Source: Cavia porcellus
Taxonomy: Eukaryota > Chordata > Mammalia > Rodentia > Caviidae
Assembly (NCBI RefSeq): GCF_034190915.1
Contig: NW_026947506.1
Location: 9,857,501-9,921,500 of the forward strand
Direction: 5' to 3'
Length of the DNA: 64,000 nucleotides
Shown in pieces: positions 1 to 12,200 of the stretch. Made by a program: the position numbers and the translations under genes. Below the pieces are notes generated by a model, which did no database searches, was not told the DNA's origin, and worked only from the letters and a program-made list of their open reading frames with translations. Every line of letters begins with the position of its first letter. The first letter of the stretch is position 1.

Positions 1-654
1 CAGGGCAGCTAACTGGGCAATTGTCAGATCAGAAGTGTGGCCCTGTTCTGTGTTTGTCTTCCTATCCTCGGGAGTGACATCGGCTCCCTGATGTCCAGGT
101 CATTCTCTGCCAAAATTTATCAATGTCATCATATCAGTTACGTTCCCAAAGGAGTTTCTAAAATCTTAATGTGAACATTGCTGCCTTGACATAAAAATGC
201 AGGCTGAAATTTCCTGCTTGAGGAAATTTTGCGAGGTCAGAGCATAGAAAGAGCTCTGTGTGTGAGGTTCAAGTCTGGAAATGCAAAGCATGCATTTCCT
301 TTGAAGAAGGAATGAGGTCCAGTCCTTGGCTTTTGTCAGGTTTACAGGAAAGACATAGCAGAACCCATCTTTCTCTTTCTACTACCACGGTGACCAGTTT
401 CATTTGACTCATATTTAATTTCCATCAACATGAATTCATTGGACAGATTCACAGAGTTGAATGGGATAATTTACCCTGTACGAAGAGCATGTGCTCATCA
501 CTGGATATTGTTGGCAGAATATTTTTTGCTACCTGCCCCCATCTCCTTGGAAAAAGGACACACATAATTTCTCCCTTTTGGGAAACAAGGGAAGCCAAGA
601 CAGTTCTGTAACTTCTCCTGCCTGCTTGACTCCTTTGCTTCTAATATTTAATTC
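1..654. other. No gene recognised
   Basis: Ordinary AT-balanced DNA with no convincing coding frame, RNA gene or repeat that I can name. The open frame at 491-820 runs into an L1M fragment and a SINE and has no protein-like character. Confidence 0.4.
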
Positions 655-1210
655 ACATGTGATAACTGCATCTTTAAGGGGCACAGTGGGATATTTCAAT
701 ACATGTATACAACTTATTATGCTCAAGCCAGTGTATGTTGGATATATATCACCTCAAACATTTATCATTTCCCTGTGCTGGGAATGTCCACAATCCTGTC
801 AGCTGATGGGGGCCTGGTGATTTAGCTCAGCAGTGTAAGTGCCTGCCTGGCAAGCATGAGGTTGTGAATTCGATCCCCGGTGGGTGAAAATAAAAGAAAT
901 ACACAGTTGATTGTCCATGACAGTGGCCCTACTGAACTATAGATTTTTGGACATTATTCCTTGTATCCAACTGCACCTGTGTACACATTAACCTTCATTT
1001 TTCCATCTACTTCCCTCCTCCACACCCTTCCTAGCCTTGGGTAACACTGTTCTTCCTTGTACTTCTAGAAGAGCCACTGCTAACTTCCACATACAATGAC
1101 AACACATAGTATTTGTGCTTGAGTTATTTCACTTAGTGTCCAGTTATTCATGTTGCTTCAAATGACCAGATTGCATTCTTTTTATTTTGTAGTAATAGTC
1201 CACCGAGCAT
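655..1210 (-). mobile_element. Old L1M 3'-end fragment, antisense
   Basis: On the minus strand this reads like the 3' end of an old mammalian L1M (L1MA/L1MB type). The segment near 1105-1205, with ATTTCACTTAGTGTCC followed by an attenuated TTCATGTTGCTTCAAATG, is the complement of the familiar L1M run that carries the end of ORF2 and the start of its 3' UTR. It is interrupted by an ID SINE at about 808-892. Identification is from recognition of the family pattern, not an alignment. Confidence 0.7.
808..892 (+). mobile_element. ID/BC1-type SINE
   Basis: tRNA-derived SINE beginning GGGGCCTGGTGATTTAGCTC. The A box (TAGCTCAGCAGTGTAAGTGC, about 823-842) and B box (GAATTCGATCC, 866-876) of a pol III promoter are visible, followed by a short A-rich tail. 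The flanks CAGCTGATGG and CAGTTGATTG may be a decayed target duplication, which would make this an older insertion than the ID at 49834. Confidence 0.8.
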
Positions 1211-1329
1211 GTATCACAAGGCAACTAATGGCAGGGCATCTCCGATTCCTTCTAGACATCATGGTGGAAGGGAGAGATGTGAGTGGCTGTATGATGATCT
1301 GTGGTCCTGGAGGCTACTTCTCCTCTGGA

Positions 1330-3169
1330 ATGCTGTGGTGTTAGTGGCCTATTTTCCCATGCAAAAGGACCTGTGGCTTCCCTTTGAAACACTGGGACCA
1401 GGTCCAGAGTTCCAAAGTGTAATTACCAGTAACCCCGGCATGTGGTACCTGCCTGGAGATCTGTTCTGCCCTCACTAATGCTGATCCTACAAGGTACAAA
1501 ACTCCTACAAAGTCGAAGAGAATTTTTCGCAGAGAAAATGGTCCTCACTTCTTAGAAAGGGGCAGAATTGTATCCACCTGCATCTTCAGCTTCCAACCCA
1601 GGCCACCTTGGACCTGTTGAGAACAGTCTCAGTGGTAATTGGCGAAGATGAAAAAGATGTATTACAGCTCTGGAACCAAGTAAGATTATGGTTAATCATC
1701 TCTATACAGGTATTAATGTCAAGGCAAAGGCTCATCCATATGGAGTTTTAAACATTTGTAATGTCATTTGATGCTAGTTTCTAGCATGTTCATGCAGAAC
1801 AACATACATCCTCTGTGCAAGTTCCAGGATGGTGGTGGCAAGGTGAGTGGAAGTTGGGCTAGCATATGGTCTGACAGGGAGATTTAGGAGGGGGCACTCA
1901 GGTAGAAGTGGGATTGTATTAGTCAAATTTCCCTTTCCTGGGACAAAAACACCTGACATGCAGTACTTAAACAATGACACATTTACCTTGGCCTGCGGTT
2001 TCAGAGGGTTCAGTTTCTGGGTGGCTGGCTGTAAAACAGGAACATCATGGCAGAAGGGCTTGGAGGAATAATGCACCTCACTTCATGGTGGCTGGGAAGT
2101 AGAGTGGGGTAACAGTGCCAAAGGAGGCAGGGAGTGATGTGGACCTCACGTTCACACAATATGACCCACCTGTACATACCTAGAAGGATACTTTACTGAT
2201 CTGTCAAGGTCCAGGCTTATATCCATGAATCTCCTGCTCATAGATATCATAACAGAAGAAAGCACAGGAAATATATGTATATTTTAGTTACAGAGAGCAG
2301 CAGGATGGCCAAAGCCTAGCAATAGGTTAAGATCATGAGGCCTGGTGTTTTTGGTTACTAACTAGTTTTGATTACGATACAATATTCTGGGCTTGAAATC
2401 TTTTGAAATCCTTTGACAAGTGTTGATCTTCTTATTATATGAAGAAGTCTACCTGGTTGAGTTTAGCCATCTGATGTATTCCATCATCTGCAATGAGTGG
2501 CTTCAATGTCAACTCAGCTATCAAAACCTTGGCATGCTTCTCACATTTGTGTCACATTTCATAACTCGCAGGTGGCCTGAGTTCAGACCAAAACTAGTTA
2601 ACTCAGTTTTGAAAATCTTTAATACAATGATTTGTACCAGCTCCAATCATGAGCAGTTGCATCACAAACCTAGTGCTATTTAATTATTTAATGTGGTTTA
2701 ACTATTATTGTGAAGTGTGAAAGTCTTATCACAAACTACCTTGCACATTTCATTTCCTGGAGGTTCCCCTTTTAGGTTCTGTAGCCACAGACATGGAGGT
2801 CTTGATTATTCTCTGCTGTGACTGCACCTGTAAAACACAAAAACTAGAGGACAAAATTCACAGTTAAATACCACTAATTTGATAGCATTTCAGTTTCTGA
2901 TCTTTTTAAAATAGTTGCTTCATGGGTTCTCCTTCATTTCTGCATTGAAGTGCAGATTCAGGGTAGAATGTTTCCTCCTTACTTGGAACTGGTTCTCACA
3001 AATATTCATTTATTCTCTTATTTTCACACAATTTGAACTGATTTTTGGCTCTTTCTGGTGTTTATTTAGCTTCCTTCTTCCCTAAGCAAGGTCTATGCTA
3101 TGCTCCAGAGTGTACTCCACATACTATATTCTCCATCACTGATGTTATTTTGGTAAATTATTGTGTATT
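1330..3169 (+). repeat. Tandem duplication, copy 1 (~1.84 kb)
   Basis: Aligns by eye along its length with 30527-32361. Shared runs include ATGCTGTGGTGT at the start, GCCTGGAGATCTGTT, GGGACAAAAACACCTGACATG-like text near 1940, CTAACTAGTTTTGATTA near 2360, and GAAACTGCC at the end. Copy 1 originally continued into 30450-30510 and was cut by the outer L1. No gene is visible. The middle (about 1918-2150) looks like a dispersed mammalian repeat I cannot name. The open frames in the segment are short and not conserved between the copies. Confidence 0.8.
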
Positions 3170-3182
3170 GAAACTGCCTTGG
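3170..3182. repeat. 5' target-site duplication of outer L1
   Basis: GAAACTGCCTTGG here is repeated exactly at 30437-30449. The undisturbed form of the site is seen at 32362 (GAAACTGCCCCGG) in duplication copy 2, where the same downstream text (GTAGCTATTCTGAG) follows directly. This shows that everything from 3183 to 30436 was inserted. Confidence 0.9.
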
Positions 3183-3189
3183 AGGAGAA

Positions 3190-3735
3190 GGGAACTGGAC
3201 TGCCAGGGGGTGAGTTCCTGCTCATGATCCTGAGCCCCCGGCAGAGTTTAAGATCATTGCTCCGAGTGGTAAAACTGAGCCCGGCTTACAGCTATACTAG
3301 ACTTGGCTCTGCAGGTTTTGGGCCTGCCTGGGCCATGCCCAGTGACCTTCTTTCAATCCAAGGAACTGGGCTGTCAGAGAAGGGAACTGGGCTCCTGGCA
3401 TTGGTGAGTTCCTGCTCACCATCCAAGCCCTGGGAGAGCTTCAGATCATCGCTCCCAGTGGCCAAGGATGTGCCCAGCTTCTAGTCACACTGGACTGGGC
3501 TCTGAACGTTTCAGGCCTGCCTGGGCCATGCCCAATAACCTTCTTTCAATCGGAGGAACTGGGCTGTCACAGGGAGTTAGTTCCTGCACACCATCCCAAG
3601 CCCCAGGAGAGTTTAAGAGCATCACTCCCAGTGGTCAAGGAGGGACGAGCTTCTAGTCACATTAGACTAGGCTTGGCCGGATTGGTGGCCCAACTAGATT
3701 ACACCCAATGAACTTCTTCAGGGCAGTTGAGAGCA
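3190..3735 (+). repeat. L1 5' UTR monomers, ~193-bp type
   Basis: Three consecutive units begin at about 3190, 3361 and 3554, each opening with GGAACTGG(G/A)CTG(T/C)CAG or similar and containing GAGTTCCTGC, TCCCAGTGG and a ...CCTTCTTTCAAT end. The spacing of the last two is 193 bp. Monomer arrays of this sort act as L1 promoters in mouse; promoter function here is inferred. The sequence is unlike the 261-bp monomers at 20911. Confidence 0.8.
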
Positions 3736-3973
3736 CATGAAGTCAGTTCTGGCACATTGGTCTTTGCCTAGGCTTTGGACCATCATCCACAGTGCTTAAG
3801 TGCCTGCTCAGCCTCCTGGAACAGTGGGTGTGGCATGCGAAGTCCTGTGGGACAGACTGGACCATGCTCAGCAACCTCCATGCAGTCCCAGGAGCCGAGG
3901 GCATAGGAGACGATTTCCAACATGCCCAAGAGAAGTCTTGGACCAACACTTGAAACATGGAAATGTAGGAAAA

Positions 3974-5023
3974 ATAACAAAATGAAAGACCAAAATGCAA
4001 CCTCAAGCCTCCAGCTCATCCCAAGAGACCTTAGGAGCCATGTACATAGAAGAAAATAAATGTCATACACCTCAAATATTGGACATAATAGCAACTGAAA
4101 TAAAGAAGCAACTCCGGGAAGCTTTAAAAGAATTCAAACTAGAAATAATCTTCCAGGTAAAAGAAGAAATGATAAAAGTATTAAAGATGCTGAACACATC
4201 TAAAAAAGACACAGTTAAAAAATTAGAGCCACAAAGCAAAAAGAGGTAATCCCTGGATGAACAATATAAGAAACGAACAGAATACATGAAGCAGGTGCAA
4301 AGAAATACACAGGAAATCAAAAATTCCAGTGAAAGTTGTCAAAACCACCTCAACCAAAGTGAAGATAGAATTTCAGACCTCAAAGACAAGATTGCAGCTA
4401 GTGAACAGGAAAGGAAAGATCTTTTAAAAATAGCAAATAATCAGGAAATAACAATTCAACACCTGCAAGATGATGCAAAGCAGAACAACATAAGATTGAT
4501 AGGGATAAAAGAAACAGAAGGGGACAACATAAAGGATATCAAGAGGATATTTAGAGAAGTAATAGCTGAAAATTTCCCAAACATGAGATTGGAAACTGAT
4601 ATCAAGATCAGTGAAGCATATACAACTCGAATTAGCCATAACCAAAATAAATCTACACCTAGATATTTAATAATGACCATTCCAGAAATTGAACAAAGGA
4701 ATAAAATATTAAAAGTTGTCAGAGAGAAAATACAGATCTCCTATAAAGGAAAACCTATCAGAATCACAGCAGACTTCTCAGCACAAACAACAAAGTCAAG
4801 AAGAGCATGGAGTGAAGAATTTCAAATCCTAAAAGAAAATGATTTCCAAACTAGGCTGATGTACCCTGCAAAACTGTCCTTCAAAATCGATGGAGAAATA
4901 AGATACTTCCATGAAAAAAAACAGCTGAAAAAGTTCATGATCACCAAGCCAACCCTGCAAAGAATACTAAAAGACAGCCTAGATACATTTAGGGAAAAAG
5001 CACTAAACAAAGCAGACAATTAA
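3974..5023 (+). pseudogene. L1 ORF1 (outer L1), inactivated
   Basis: ORF1 encodes the L1 RNA-binding nucleic-acid chaperone. An N-terminal coiled coil (about residues 25-130, with heptad-rich KEEMIKVLKM and DRISDLKDKI) is followed by the RRM (RGE/QNNIRLIGI) and the C-terminal domain (GKPIRITADFS). Both frames, 3995-4249 and 4286-5023, are the same frame, broken by a TAA at 4247-4249. The position matching the start ATG of the younger copies (3974) reads ATA, so the original start is lost. Length with the stop ignored is about 350 codons, normal for L1 ORF1. Confidence 0.88.
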
Positions 5024-5042
5024 ACAGAGTGGGAAGATAAAG

Positions 5043-6439
5043 ATGCAACAGCAGAAAGATTACATGTCAACAACAAACCAATATATAACAACCCTAACCA
5101 TTAATGTAAATGGTCTCAATGCACCAATTAAAAGAAACAGACTGACAGAATGGATCAAGAAACAAAATCCAACCATATGCTGTCTACAAGAAACCCATCT
5201 AACCCAAAAGGATACTCACAGACTAAAAGTCAAAGGATGGAAAACAATACTTCATATAACAGGAACCCAAAAAAAGCAGAGGTAGCTATTCTGTTTGCAG
5301 AAACCTGAATTTCAAGCCAATAATGATCAGAAGGGATAAAGAAGGTCACTACATATTGCTTAGGGGAAAACTTCAAGAGGAAGAGATAACTATCTTAAAG
5401 ATATATACACCAAACTCCAGAGCACCCAGTTATATAAAACAAGTACTAACAGAAATGAAAAATGAAATTAGCAGTAACACAATTCTAACAGGAGATCTTA
5501 ACAAAACCCTTGACACCAATGGACAGATCAACCAGACAGAAAGTCAGCAAAGAAATAAAAGAACTGAATCACACTTGTGAACAACTGGACTTACTAGACA
5601 TATACAGAGTATACCACCCAACAACAACAGAATATACATTCTTCTCAGCAGTACATGGGTCATTCTCTAAAATAAATGATATATTAATTCACAGAACATA
5701 TTTAAATAAATGCAAAAGGGTAGAAATTATCCCTTGAATGCTATCGGACCATAGCACTATGAAATTAGAAATTAATGATAAAAGATACTGCAAAAATCCC
5801 ACAAACACAAGGAAACTGAATGACACACTCTTAAGTAATCAGTGGGTCACAGAGGAAATTAAAGAAGAAATTAAACAATACCAACAAACAAATGAAAACA
5901 CAAATAAAACTTACCAGAATCTTTGAGATGCAATGAAAGCTGTCCTCAGAGAAAAATTTATTGCACTGAGATTCCACATTAGGAAAACAGAACGAATACT
6001 AATAAATAACCAGGTGTTACACCTCAATCATCTAGAAAAAGAGCAAGTCAAGCCCAAAGCCAAAAGAAGAGAAGAAATTATAAAAATTAGAGCAGAAATC
6101 AATGCAATAGAGACCAAAAAAAAGGTCCATAAAATCAATGAATCAAAGAGCTGTTTCTTTGAAAGAATAAATAAAATTGACAAGCCCTTAGCCAACCTTA
6201 TTTTAAAAAGGGAAGAAAAAGCTCAAATTCATGCAATAAGGAATGAAAGAGGCAAAATTACTACAGACCCTAGAGAAATACAGAAGATCAACACCTATTT
6301 TGAAAACCTATACTCTCAAAGGTTTGATAACACAGAGGAAATAGACAGATTCCTAGAAGCATATGAAGCACCTAAGCTAGGTCAGGAAGATTAAAACTAC
6401 TGAATAACCCAATTTCTATTAATAAAATTGAAAATGTAA
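5043..6439 (+). pseudogene. L1 ORF2 5' part (outer L1), broken
   Basis: Endonuclease and inter-domain linker of ORF2. The first frame (5043-5285) has the endonuclease opening with [16 protein letters not shown] and the [12 protein letters not shown] motif; a frameshift follows near 5275-5285. Later pieces show GDLNKTLD (near 5490) and LSDHSTMKLE (5738 onward), but also more frameshifts and stops, for example before 5738 and at 5924-5926. The frame ends at ISINKIENV where the composite insert starts. The reverse transcriptase portion lies at 20149-20910 and 28163-29870. Confidence 0.88.
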
Positions 6440-6739
6440 ATACAAAAGAGAGGAAAAGAAAGTGCTCTAAATGATATAACTGCATGTATATTTAAGTGTA
6501 TAAGATAGAAAATGATATCACTGAGTTTTATTGGATCATTGAATAGAACTGTTTGCAGTATCATTGTTGGAATGTCCACTTTACAAGCTTTAATTTTGTG
6601 ACTTGAACAATTATTTCTAAGGTGACAATATGTAATCCATTAACTAGTGATTTCCTACTGTTTATTTTTTCTGTAAATCTGCATAACTTGTACCCTTTCT
6701 CTGTTTTTTTTTTCTCCTTAAATAAAATTAAAAAAAAAA
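6440..6739 (+). mobile_element. Short 5'-truncated L1 (3' UTR tail only)
   Basis: About 300 bp matching only the last part of the L1 3' UTR (AGAGAGGAAAAGAAAGTGCTC onward; compare 44228-44500), ending CCTTAAATAAAATTAAAAAAAAAA. It follows GAAAATGTAA directly, and the same 10 bases recur at 20149-20158. So its left end is the left edge of the composite insert. No coding capacity. Confidence 0.8.
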
Positions 6740-6801
6740 TCTTTACCTACAAAGCAGAGCCCAGGCTCAGAAGGATTCACTGCAGAATTCTACAAGAAAT
6801 A
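6740..6801 (+). mobile_element. Middle L1, segment 1 (62-bp ORF2 chunk)
   Basis: Reads TCTTTACCTACAAAGCAGAG and on to TTCTACAAGAAATA, which is ORF2 at the start of the reverse transcriptase ([13 protein letters not shown]). It continues at 14112 after the young L1 is removed. AAGAAATA at 6794-6801 is the left target duplication of that L1. Confidence 0.85.
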
Positions 6802-7048
6802 TAGGGGCGGCTGGCTTGTCTGCCGGCCAGTCAAGGCCGCGGGTGAGCGTGGCGGGCTGGGGTTCAACCCGGGAGCACGGTGCATGAGGCGTGTTCCCCG
6901 GTCTGCAGCCGAACACCGGCTTCCTTCTCTCCCTTCCCCTGTGCTCCCGCCTGGGTTCTGGGGGCGGGGGTGGAGGGAAGGGCGAAGGAGGAAGCAGTGA
7001 AGGCGGGGTGAAGGGCAGAGGGGTCCCTGCACACAGCGAGGCGCGCTG

Positions 7049-7090
<42 letters not shown>

Positions 7091-7444
7091 CCCCCCCCGC
7101 CGGGTGCCTCTGCTCGGGGCGCGCTGGGCTCTGGCTGCTCGCCCTATGCAGGCGGACTACTGGCCGCCGCGATTGCCGGCCGGGTGGTGCTGAGAGCCGG
7201 GCGCTGCCCGCAGTGTCCTCGAGTCCGGCTCGCTGCCCCCGCCCGGGCCACACTCCCCCTCTCCCGCTTCCACTCGTGGCCCCAACCCCTCCTCCACGCC
7301 CTCCTCTTCCTCCTTGGCCTCCTCCTCCGTGCCTCTGTTCCTCCTGTTCTTATCCTGCTCCTGCTGCTAGAGGACACCAGAGCCCAGCAAGTCTATCTAC
7401 TCATACTAGACTTGAGGACACAGACAGCTATCCCAAAACAATAG
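6802..7444 (+). promoter_or_regulatory. CpG-rich leader at the 5' end of L1-B
   Basis: About 640 bp of GC- and CpG-rich sequence (e.g. GGGGCGGCTGG, GGGGGCGGGGG, GCCGCCGCGATTGCCGGCC) with a CT microsatellite. It lies inside the target duplication, so it was part of the retrotransposed RNA. It shows no similarity to the monomers of the other L1s here. It could be a new L1 5' UTR, or a host CpG-island promoter captured by 5' transduction. The open frames across it look like GC-rich chance frames (runs of R, P and S), so I do not call a protein. Confidence 0.6.
7049..7097. repeat. (CT)n microsatellite and C run
   Basis: About 20 CT units followed by a run of about 10 C within the L1-B leader. 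Confidence 0.97.
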
Positions 7445-8145
7445 GATATACTACGCTCTTCTGGGCGGATCCGGAGTCCCTGCAGAAGCCCGTTCCTTTG
7501 TCTGAAGGACTGAATACTTCTGCAAGCAGGGAGGCATCGCAGCTTCCTGAGGCACCTCAGCCTGTGGTGAGTGCCCAGCACAGTCTGCCAAAATCTCAGA
7601 CTGTTCCGGACCCCCCAGGCTTCTGGGTGCAGAGAAGTGGAACAGTGGGTTAGAGGCCACTACAGCTGCCTCCCCATCCCCCCCGGCTACACTTGGAAGT
7701 CTGCTGAGCTCCTGACGGATGGGCGGGCCTACACTAACCCCCAAGCCCAGCCGCGCCTAGCCATCTGCCTGCAGAGGAGGAGCTGGGCGGATCTGGAGTG
7801 CCTGCAGAAGTCCCTTCCTTTGCCTAGAGGACTGTGGATATCTCTGCAAGCAGGGAGGGATCACAGGCTCCTGAGGCACTGTGGCCTGTGGAGAGCACCC
7901 TAACCCGGCTGCAATTGAAGAGCTGTGGATCTTCCAAGGGGCAGGTGGGCGCACAGTGTCCCTGAGGCCCAGCTTGTCTGGAACTGCGGAGTTCTGAGCA
8001 GGCAGAGGAGGGACATTGGTTCTGCAGGCCCAATGGCTTGGGGTAGTGCGGTGTCAGAGTCTCAGTAGCTCCAAGCATAGAAGGGGATTTTCAACAGATC
8101 CTGAGGAAGCTTTCAAATAACACTTGAAACACAGAAATATACAAA
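7445..8145 (+). promoter_or_regulatory. Monomer-related 5' UTR of L1-B
   Basis: Contains about one and a half units of the same monomer family as 20911-21780. GCTGGGCGGATC(C/T)GGAGT occurs at about 7464 and 7777. The unit between holds CAGGCTTCTGGGTGCAGAG and CTGCTGAGCTCCTGACGG, matching CAGGCTTCCAGGTGCAGTG and CTGCTGAGCTCCCAATAGG of the 261-bp units. The last part (7815-8145) is the unique segment shared with 21750-22069, ending just before ORF1. Confidence 0.75.
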
Positions 8146-9198
8146 ATGACAAAACGAAAGACCAAATAACAACCTCAAACCTCCAGCCCATCTCAGGAAA
8201 CCCTAGGAGCAATGTATATAGAAGAAAATATATCCCATCCACCTCATATATCGGACATAATAGCTACTGAAGTTGACAAACAACTCCAGGAAGCTTTAAA
8301 GAAATTCAAACTCGAAATAATCTCCCAGATAAAAGAAGAAATGATAAAAGAAATGAAAGAGATTCTAAATATATCTAAAGAAAACACACATAAAAAATTG
8401 GAGGAACTAAACAAAAAGATAGAATCCCTAGACGAGCAATATAAGAAACAAACAGAATACATAATGCAGATGCACAGAGATATACAGGAAATAAAAAACT
8501 CCACTGAAAGTTGTAAAAACCGCCTTAATGAAAGTGAAGATAGAATTTCAGACCTTGAAGACATGATTGCAGCTAGTGAACAGGAAAGGAAAGATCTTTT
8601 GAAAATAACAAGGAATCAGGAAACAACAATTCAACAACTGCAAGACGATGCAAAGAAGAATAACGTAAGAATGATAGGGATTAATGAAAGAGAGGGAGAC
8701 AACATAAAGGATGTCAAGCGGATATTTAGAGAAGTAATAGCTGAAAATTTCCCAAGCATGAGATCAGAAACTGAAATCAAGATCAGTGAAGCATATAGAA
8801 CTCCAAACACTCATAACCAAAATAAAACTACACCCAGACATATAATAATCACCATCCCAGAAATCCAACACAAGAATAGATTACTAAAAGCTGTCAGAGA
8901 GAAAAGACAGATCACTTATAAAGGAAAACCTATCAGAATCACAGCAGACTTCTCAGCACAAATGATAAAGTCAAGAAGAGCATGGAGTGAAATATTCCAG
9001 ATCCTAAAGCAAAATGATTTCCAACCAAGACTGATATATCCTGCAAAACTATCATTCAAAATAGATGGTGCAATACGATACTTCCATGACAAAGAACAGC
9101 TGAAGAACTTCATGAACACCAAACCGACCCTGCAAAAAATATTGAAAGACAGTTTAGATACACAAAGGAAAAAACCACTAAGCAAAGCAAATAATTAA
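8146..9198 (+). pseudogene. L1 ORF1 (L1-B), single early stop
   Basis: L1 ORF1 RNA-binding protein. The start ATG is at 8146, chosen by its match with the ORF1 start of the copy at 22070. Codon 8 is TAA (8167-8169), where the other copy has TTA. The frame is then open from ATG 8212 to the stop at 9196-9198 (328 residues). It shows a coiled coil (about residues 10-115 of that frame, KEEMIKEMKEIL through EDMIAASEQERKDLL), the RRM (NNVRMIGINEREGDN) and the C-terminal domain (YKGKPIRITADFSAQ). It could be translated from the internal methionine without the N-terminal leader; whether it is, is unknown. ORF2 begins 20 bases downstream. Confidence 0.92.
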
Positions 9199-9217
9199 AC
9201 AGAACAGAAAGATAAAG

Positions 9218-12200
9218 ATGCAACAGCAGAGAGATAACATTCCTACAATTAACCAGCATTTAACAGTAATAACCATTAATGTAAATGGTCTCAATGCACC
9301 AATCAAAAGAAACAGACTAGCAGAATGGATCAAGAAACAAAATCCAACCATATGCTGTTTACAGGAAACCCATCTAACCCAGAAGGATACTCACAGACTG
9401 AAAGTCAAAGGATGGAAAACAATTCTTCATGCAGCAGGAATCCAGAAAAAGGCAGGAGTAGCCATTCTGTTTGCAGACAACGTGAACTTTAAACCAACAA
9501 TGACCATAAAGGACAAAGAAGGTCACTACATACTTGTAAGGGGAAAACTCCAAGAGGAAGAGATAACTATCTTAAATATATACGCACCAAACTCCAGAGC
9601 ACCAAGTTATATAAAACAATTATTAACAGAAATGAAAACTCAAATTATCAGTAACACAATTGTAACAGGAGACCTTAATACGCCATTGACACCAAGGGAC
9701 AGATCAACCAGACAGAAAATGAGCAAAGAAATAACAGAACTGAATCAGACCTGTGAACAAATGGGTTTGATAGACATATACAGGATGTTCCACCCAACAA
9801 CATCAGAATACACATTCTTCTCAGCAGTACATGGATCATTTTCTAAAATAGACCATATATTAGCTCACAGAACATATTTAAACAAGTGCAAAAGAGCTGA
9901 AATCATCCCTTGCATGTTATCGGATCATAGCGCTCTGAAATTAGAAATTAATGATAAAAGATACTGCAAAAATCCCACAAACACATGGAAACTGAATAAC
10001 ACACTCTTGAGTAATCAGTGGGTCACAGAAGAAATTAAAGAAGAAATCAAACAATACCTAAAAGAAAATGAAAATACAGATACAACTTACCGGAACCTGT
10101 GGGATGCAATGAAAGCCGTCCTGAGAGGAAAATTTATTGCACTGAGTTCCCACATCAGGAAAACAGAACGAATACAAATAAATAACTTGATGCTACACCT
10201 CAAACAGCTAGAAAAAGAAGAGCAAGTCAAGCCCAAAGCCAAAAGAAGAGAGGAAATTATAAAAATCAGAGCAGAAATCAATGCAATAGAGACTAAGAAA
10301 ACAATCCAAAGAATCAACAAATCAAAGAGTTGGTTCTTTGAAAGAATAAATAAAATCGATAAGCCCCTAGCCAGCCTTATTAAAAAAAGGAAAGAAAAAG
10401 CTCAAATTCATGCAATAAGAAATGAAAAAGGAGAAATCACTACAGACCCAATAGAAATACAGAAGATCATCAACACCTACTTCGAAAACCTCTACTCTCA
10501 AAAGTTTGATAACACAGAAGAAATAGACAGATTCTTAGAAGCATATGAAGTGCCAAAGCTAGATCAAGAGGATGTAAAACTGTTGAATAACCCAATCTCT
10601 GTTACTGATATTGAAAATGTAATTAAGTCCTTACCCACCAAGAAGAGCCCAGGCCCAGATGGATTCACTGCAGAATTCTACAAGAAATACAAAGAAGACC
10701 TAATGCCGACACTCCTCAAACTGTTCAATGAAATTGAAAGGGAAGCAATCCTTCCTAAGTCGTTCCTGGAAGCAAATATTACTCTAGTACCAAAACCTGA
10801 GAAAGACCCAACTAAAAAAGAGAACTATAGACCGATCTCCCTAATGAACACAGATGCAAAAATCCTCAATAAAATATTGGCAAATAGGATCCAGCAAATC
10901 ATCAAGAAGATTATACACCATGACCAAGTGGGATTCATCCCAGGAATGCAAGGATGGTTCAACATACGCAAATCAATAAATGTAATCCACCATATCAATA
11001 AAGCCAAAAATAAGAATCACATGATCATTTCTATAGATGCAGAAAAAGCCTTCGATAAGGTCCAACATTTATTCATGATAAAAACTCTACAGAAAATTGG
11101 AATAGATGGTCTTTACCTCAATATAATAAAGACCATTTATGACAAACCAACAGCCAGCATCATTCTAAATGGCCAAAAATTGAAAGCCTTTACTTTAAAA
11201 TCGGGCACAAGACAAGGATGTCTTTATCACCACTCCTATTTAATGTAGTACTGGAAGTACTAGCCAGAGCAATTAGGCAAGAAAGAGAAATAAAAGGGGT
11301 AAAGATAGGAAAAGAAGAAGTTAAGTTATCATTGTTTGCAGATGACATGATACTCTACATAGAAAACCCCCTAAACTCCATTGAAATACTCTTAGATACA
11401 ATAAATAAATTCAGTAATGTGGCTGGATACAAAATCAATACTCAGAAATCAATAGCATTCCTATACACGAACAACAAAATTACAGAGAGGGAAATAAGAG
11501 AAACTGGACTATTCACATTAGCAAGCAAAAAAATGAAATATTTAGGAATTACTCTTACGAAAGAAGTGAAAGACTTATACAGTGAAAACTATAATACACT
11601 GAAAAAGGAAATTGAAGATGATCTCAGAAAATGGAAAGACATCCCTTGCTCATGGATAGGAAGAACAAACATTGTGAAGATGGCCATTCTCCCAAAACTC
11701 TTATACAGATTCAATGCAATCCCAATAGAAATACCATCAACATACCTTATAGATCTAGAGAAATCACTCCTAAATTTCATCTGGAACCAGAAGAGACCTA
11801 GAATCGCAAAGGCAATTCTAAGCAGCAAAGGCAAAGCAGGAGGCATCACAATCCCTGACTTGAAATTATACTACAAAGCAACAGTAGTAAAATCAACATG
11901 GTATTGGAATCAAAACAGAGGCGAAGATCAATGGAATAGATTAGAAGATACAACCACAACTACAAACACACTCAACCACCTTATCTTTGATAAAGGAGCC
12001 AAGCAGGTTCACTGGAAGAACGACAGTCTCTTTAATAAATGGTGCTGAAAAACTGGCTCTCCATTTGCCGAAAACTAAAGCTAGACCCATGTCTATCACC
12101 ATGTACTAAATTAAAATCTAAATGGGTCAAAGATCTGAATATTAAAACAGAAACACTAAATCTATTGGAAGACAAAGTGGGTAGAAACCTTGGAGACATA

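Larger units (their letters stand above)
3183..6439 (+). mobile_element. Outer L1, segment 1 (5' UTR, ORF1, ORF2 start)
   Basis: First of three pieces of one full-length L1. It begins directly after the target duplication and contains tandem 5' UTR monomers, ORF1 and the endonuclease half of ORF2. It stops at GAAAATGTAA (6430-6439) where a composite L1 insert interrupts it. The element resumes at 20149 and again at 28163. The three pieces sum to about 6.3 kb, a normal full length for L1. Many stops and indels make it the oldest member of the stack. Confidence 0.88.

Noticed and set aside
41..820. 109-residue frame at 491-820 as a host exon
   Set aside because: It runs through an L1M fragment and into an ID SINE; no splice or domain support.
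6864..7653. Several overlapping frames of 100-146 residues in the GC-rich leader
   Set aside because: Open on both strands because stops are rare in GC-rich DNA; translated text is low-complexity R/P/S and includes the CT microsatellite.
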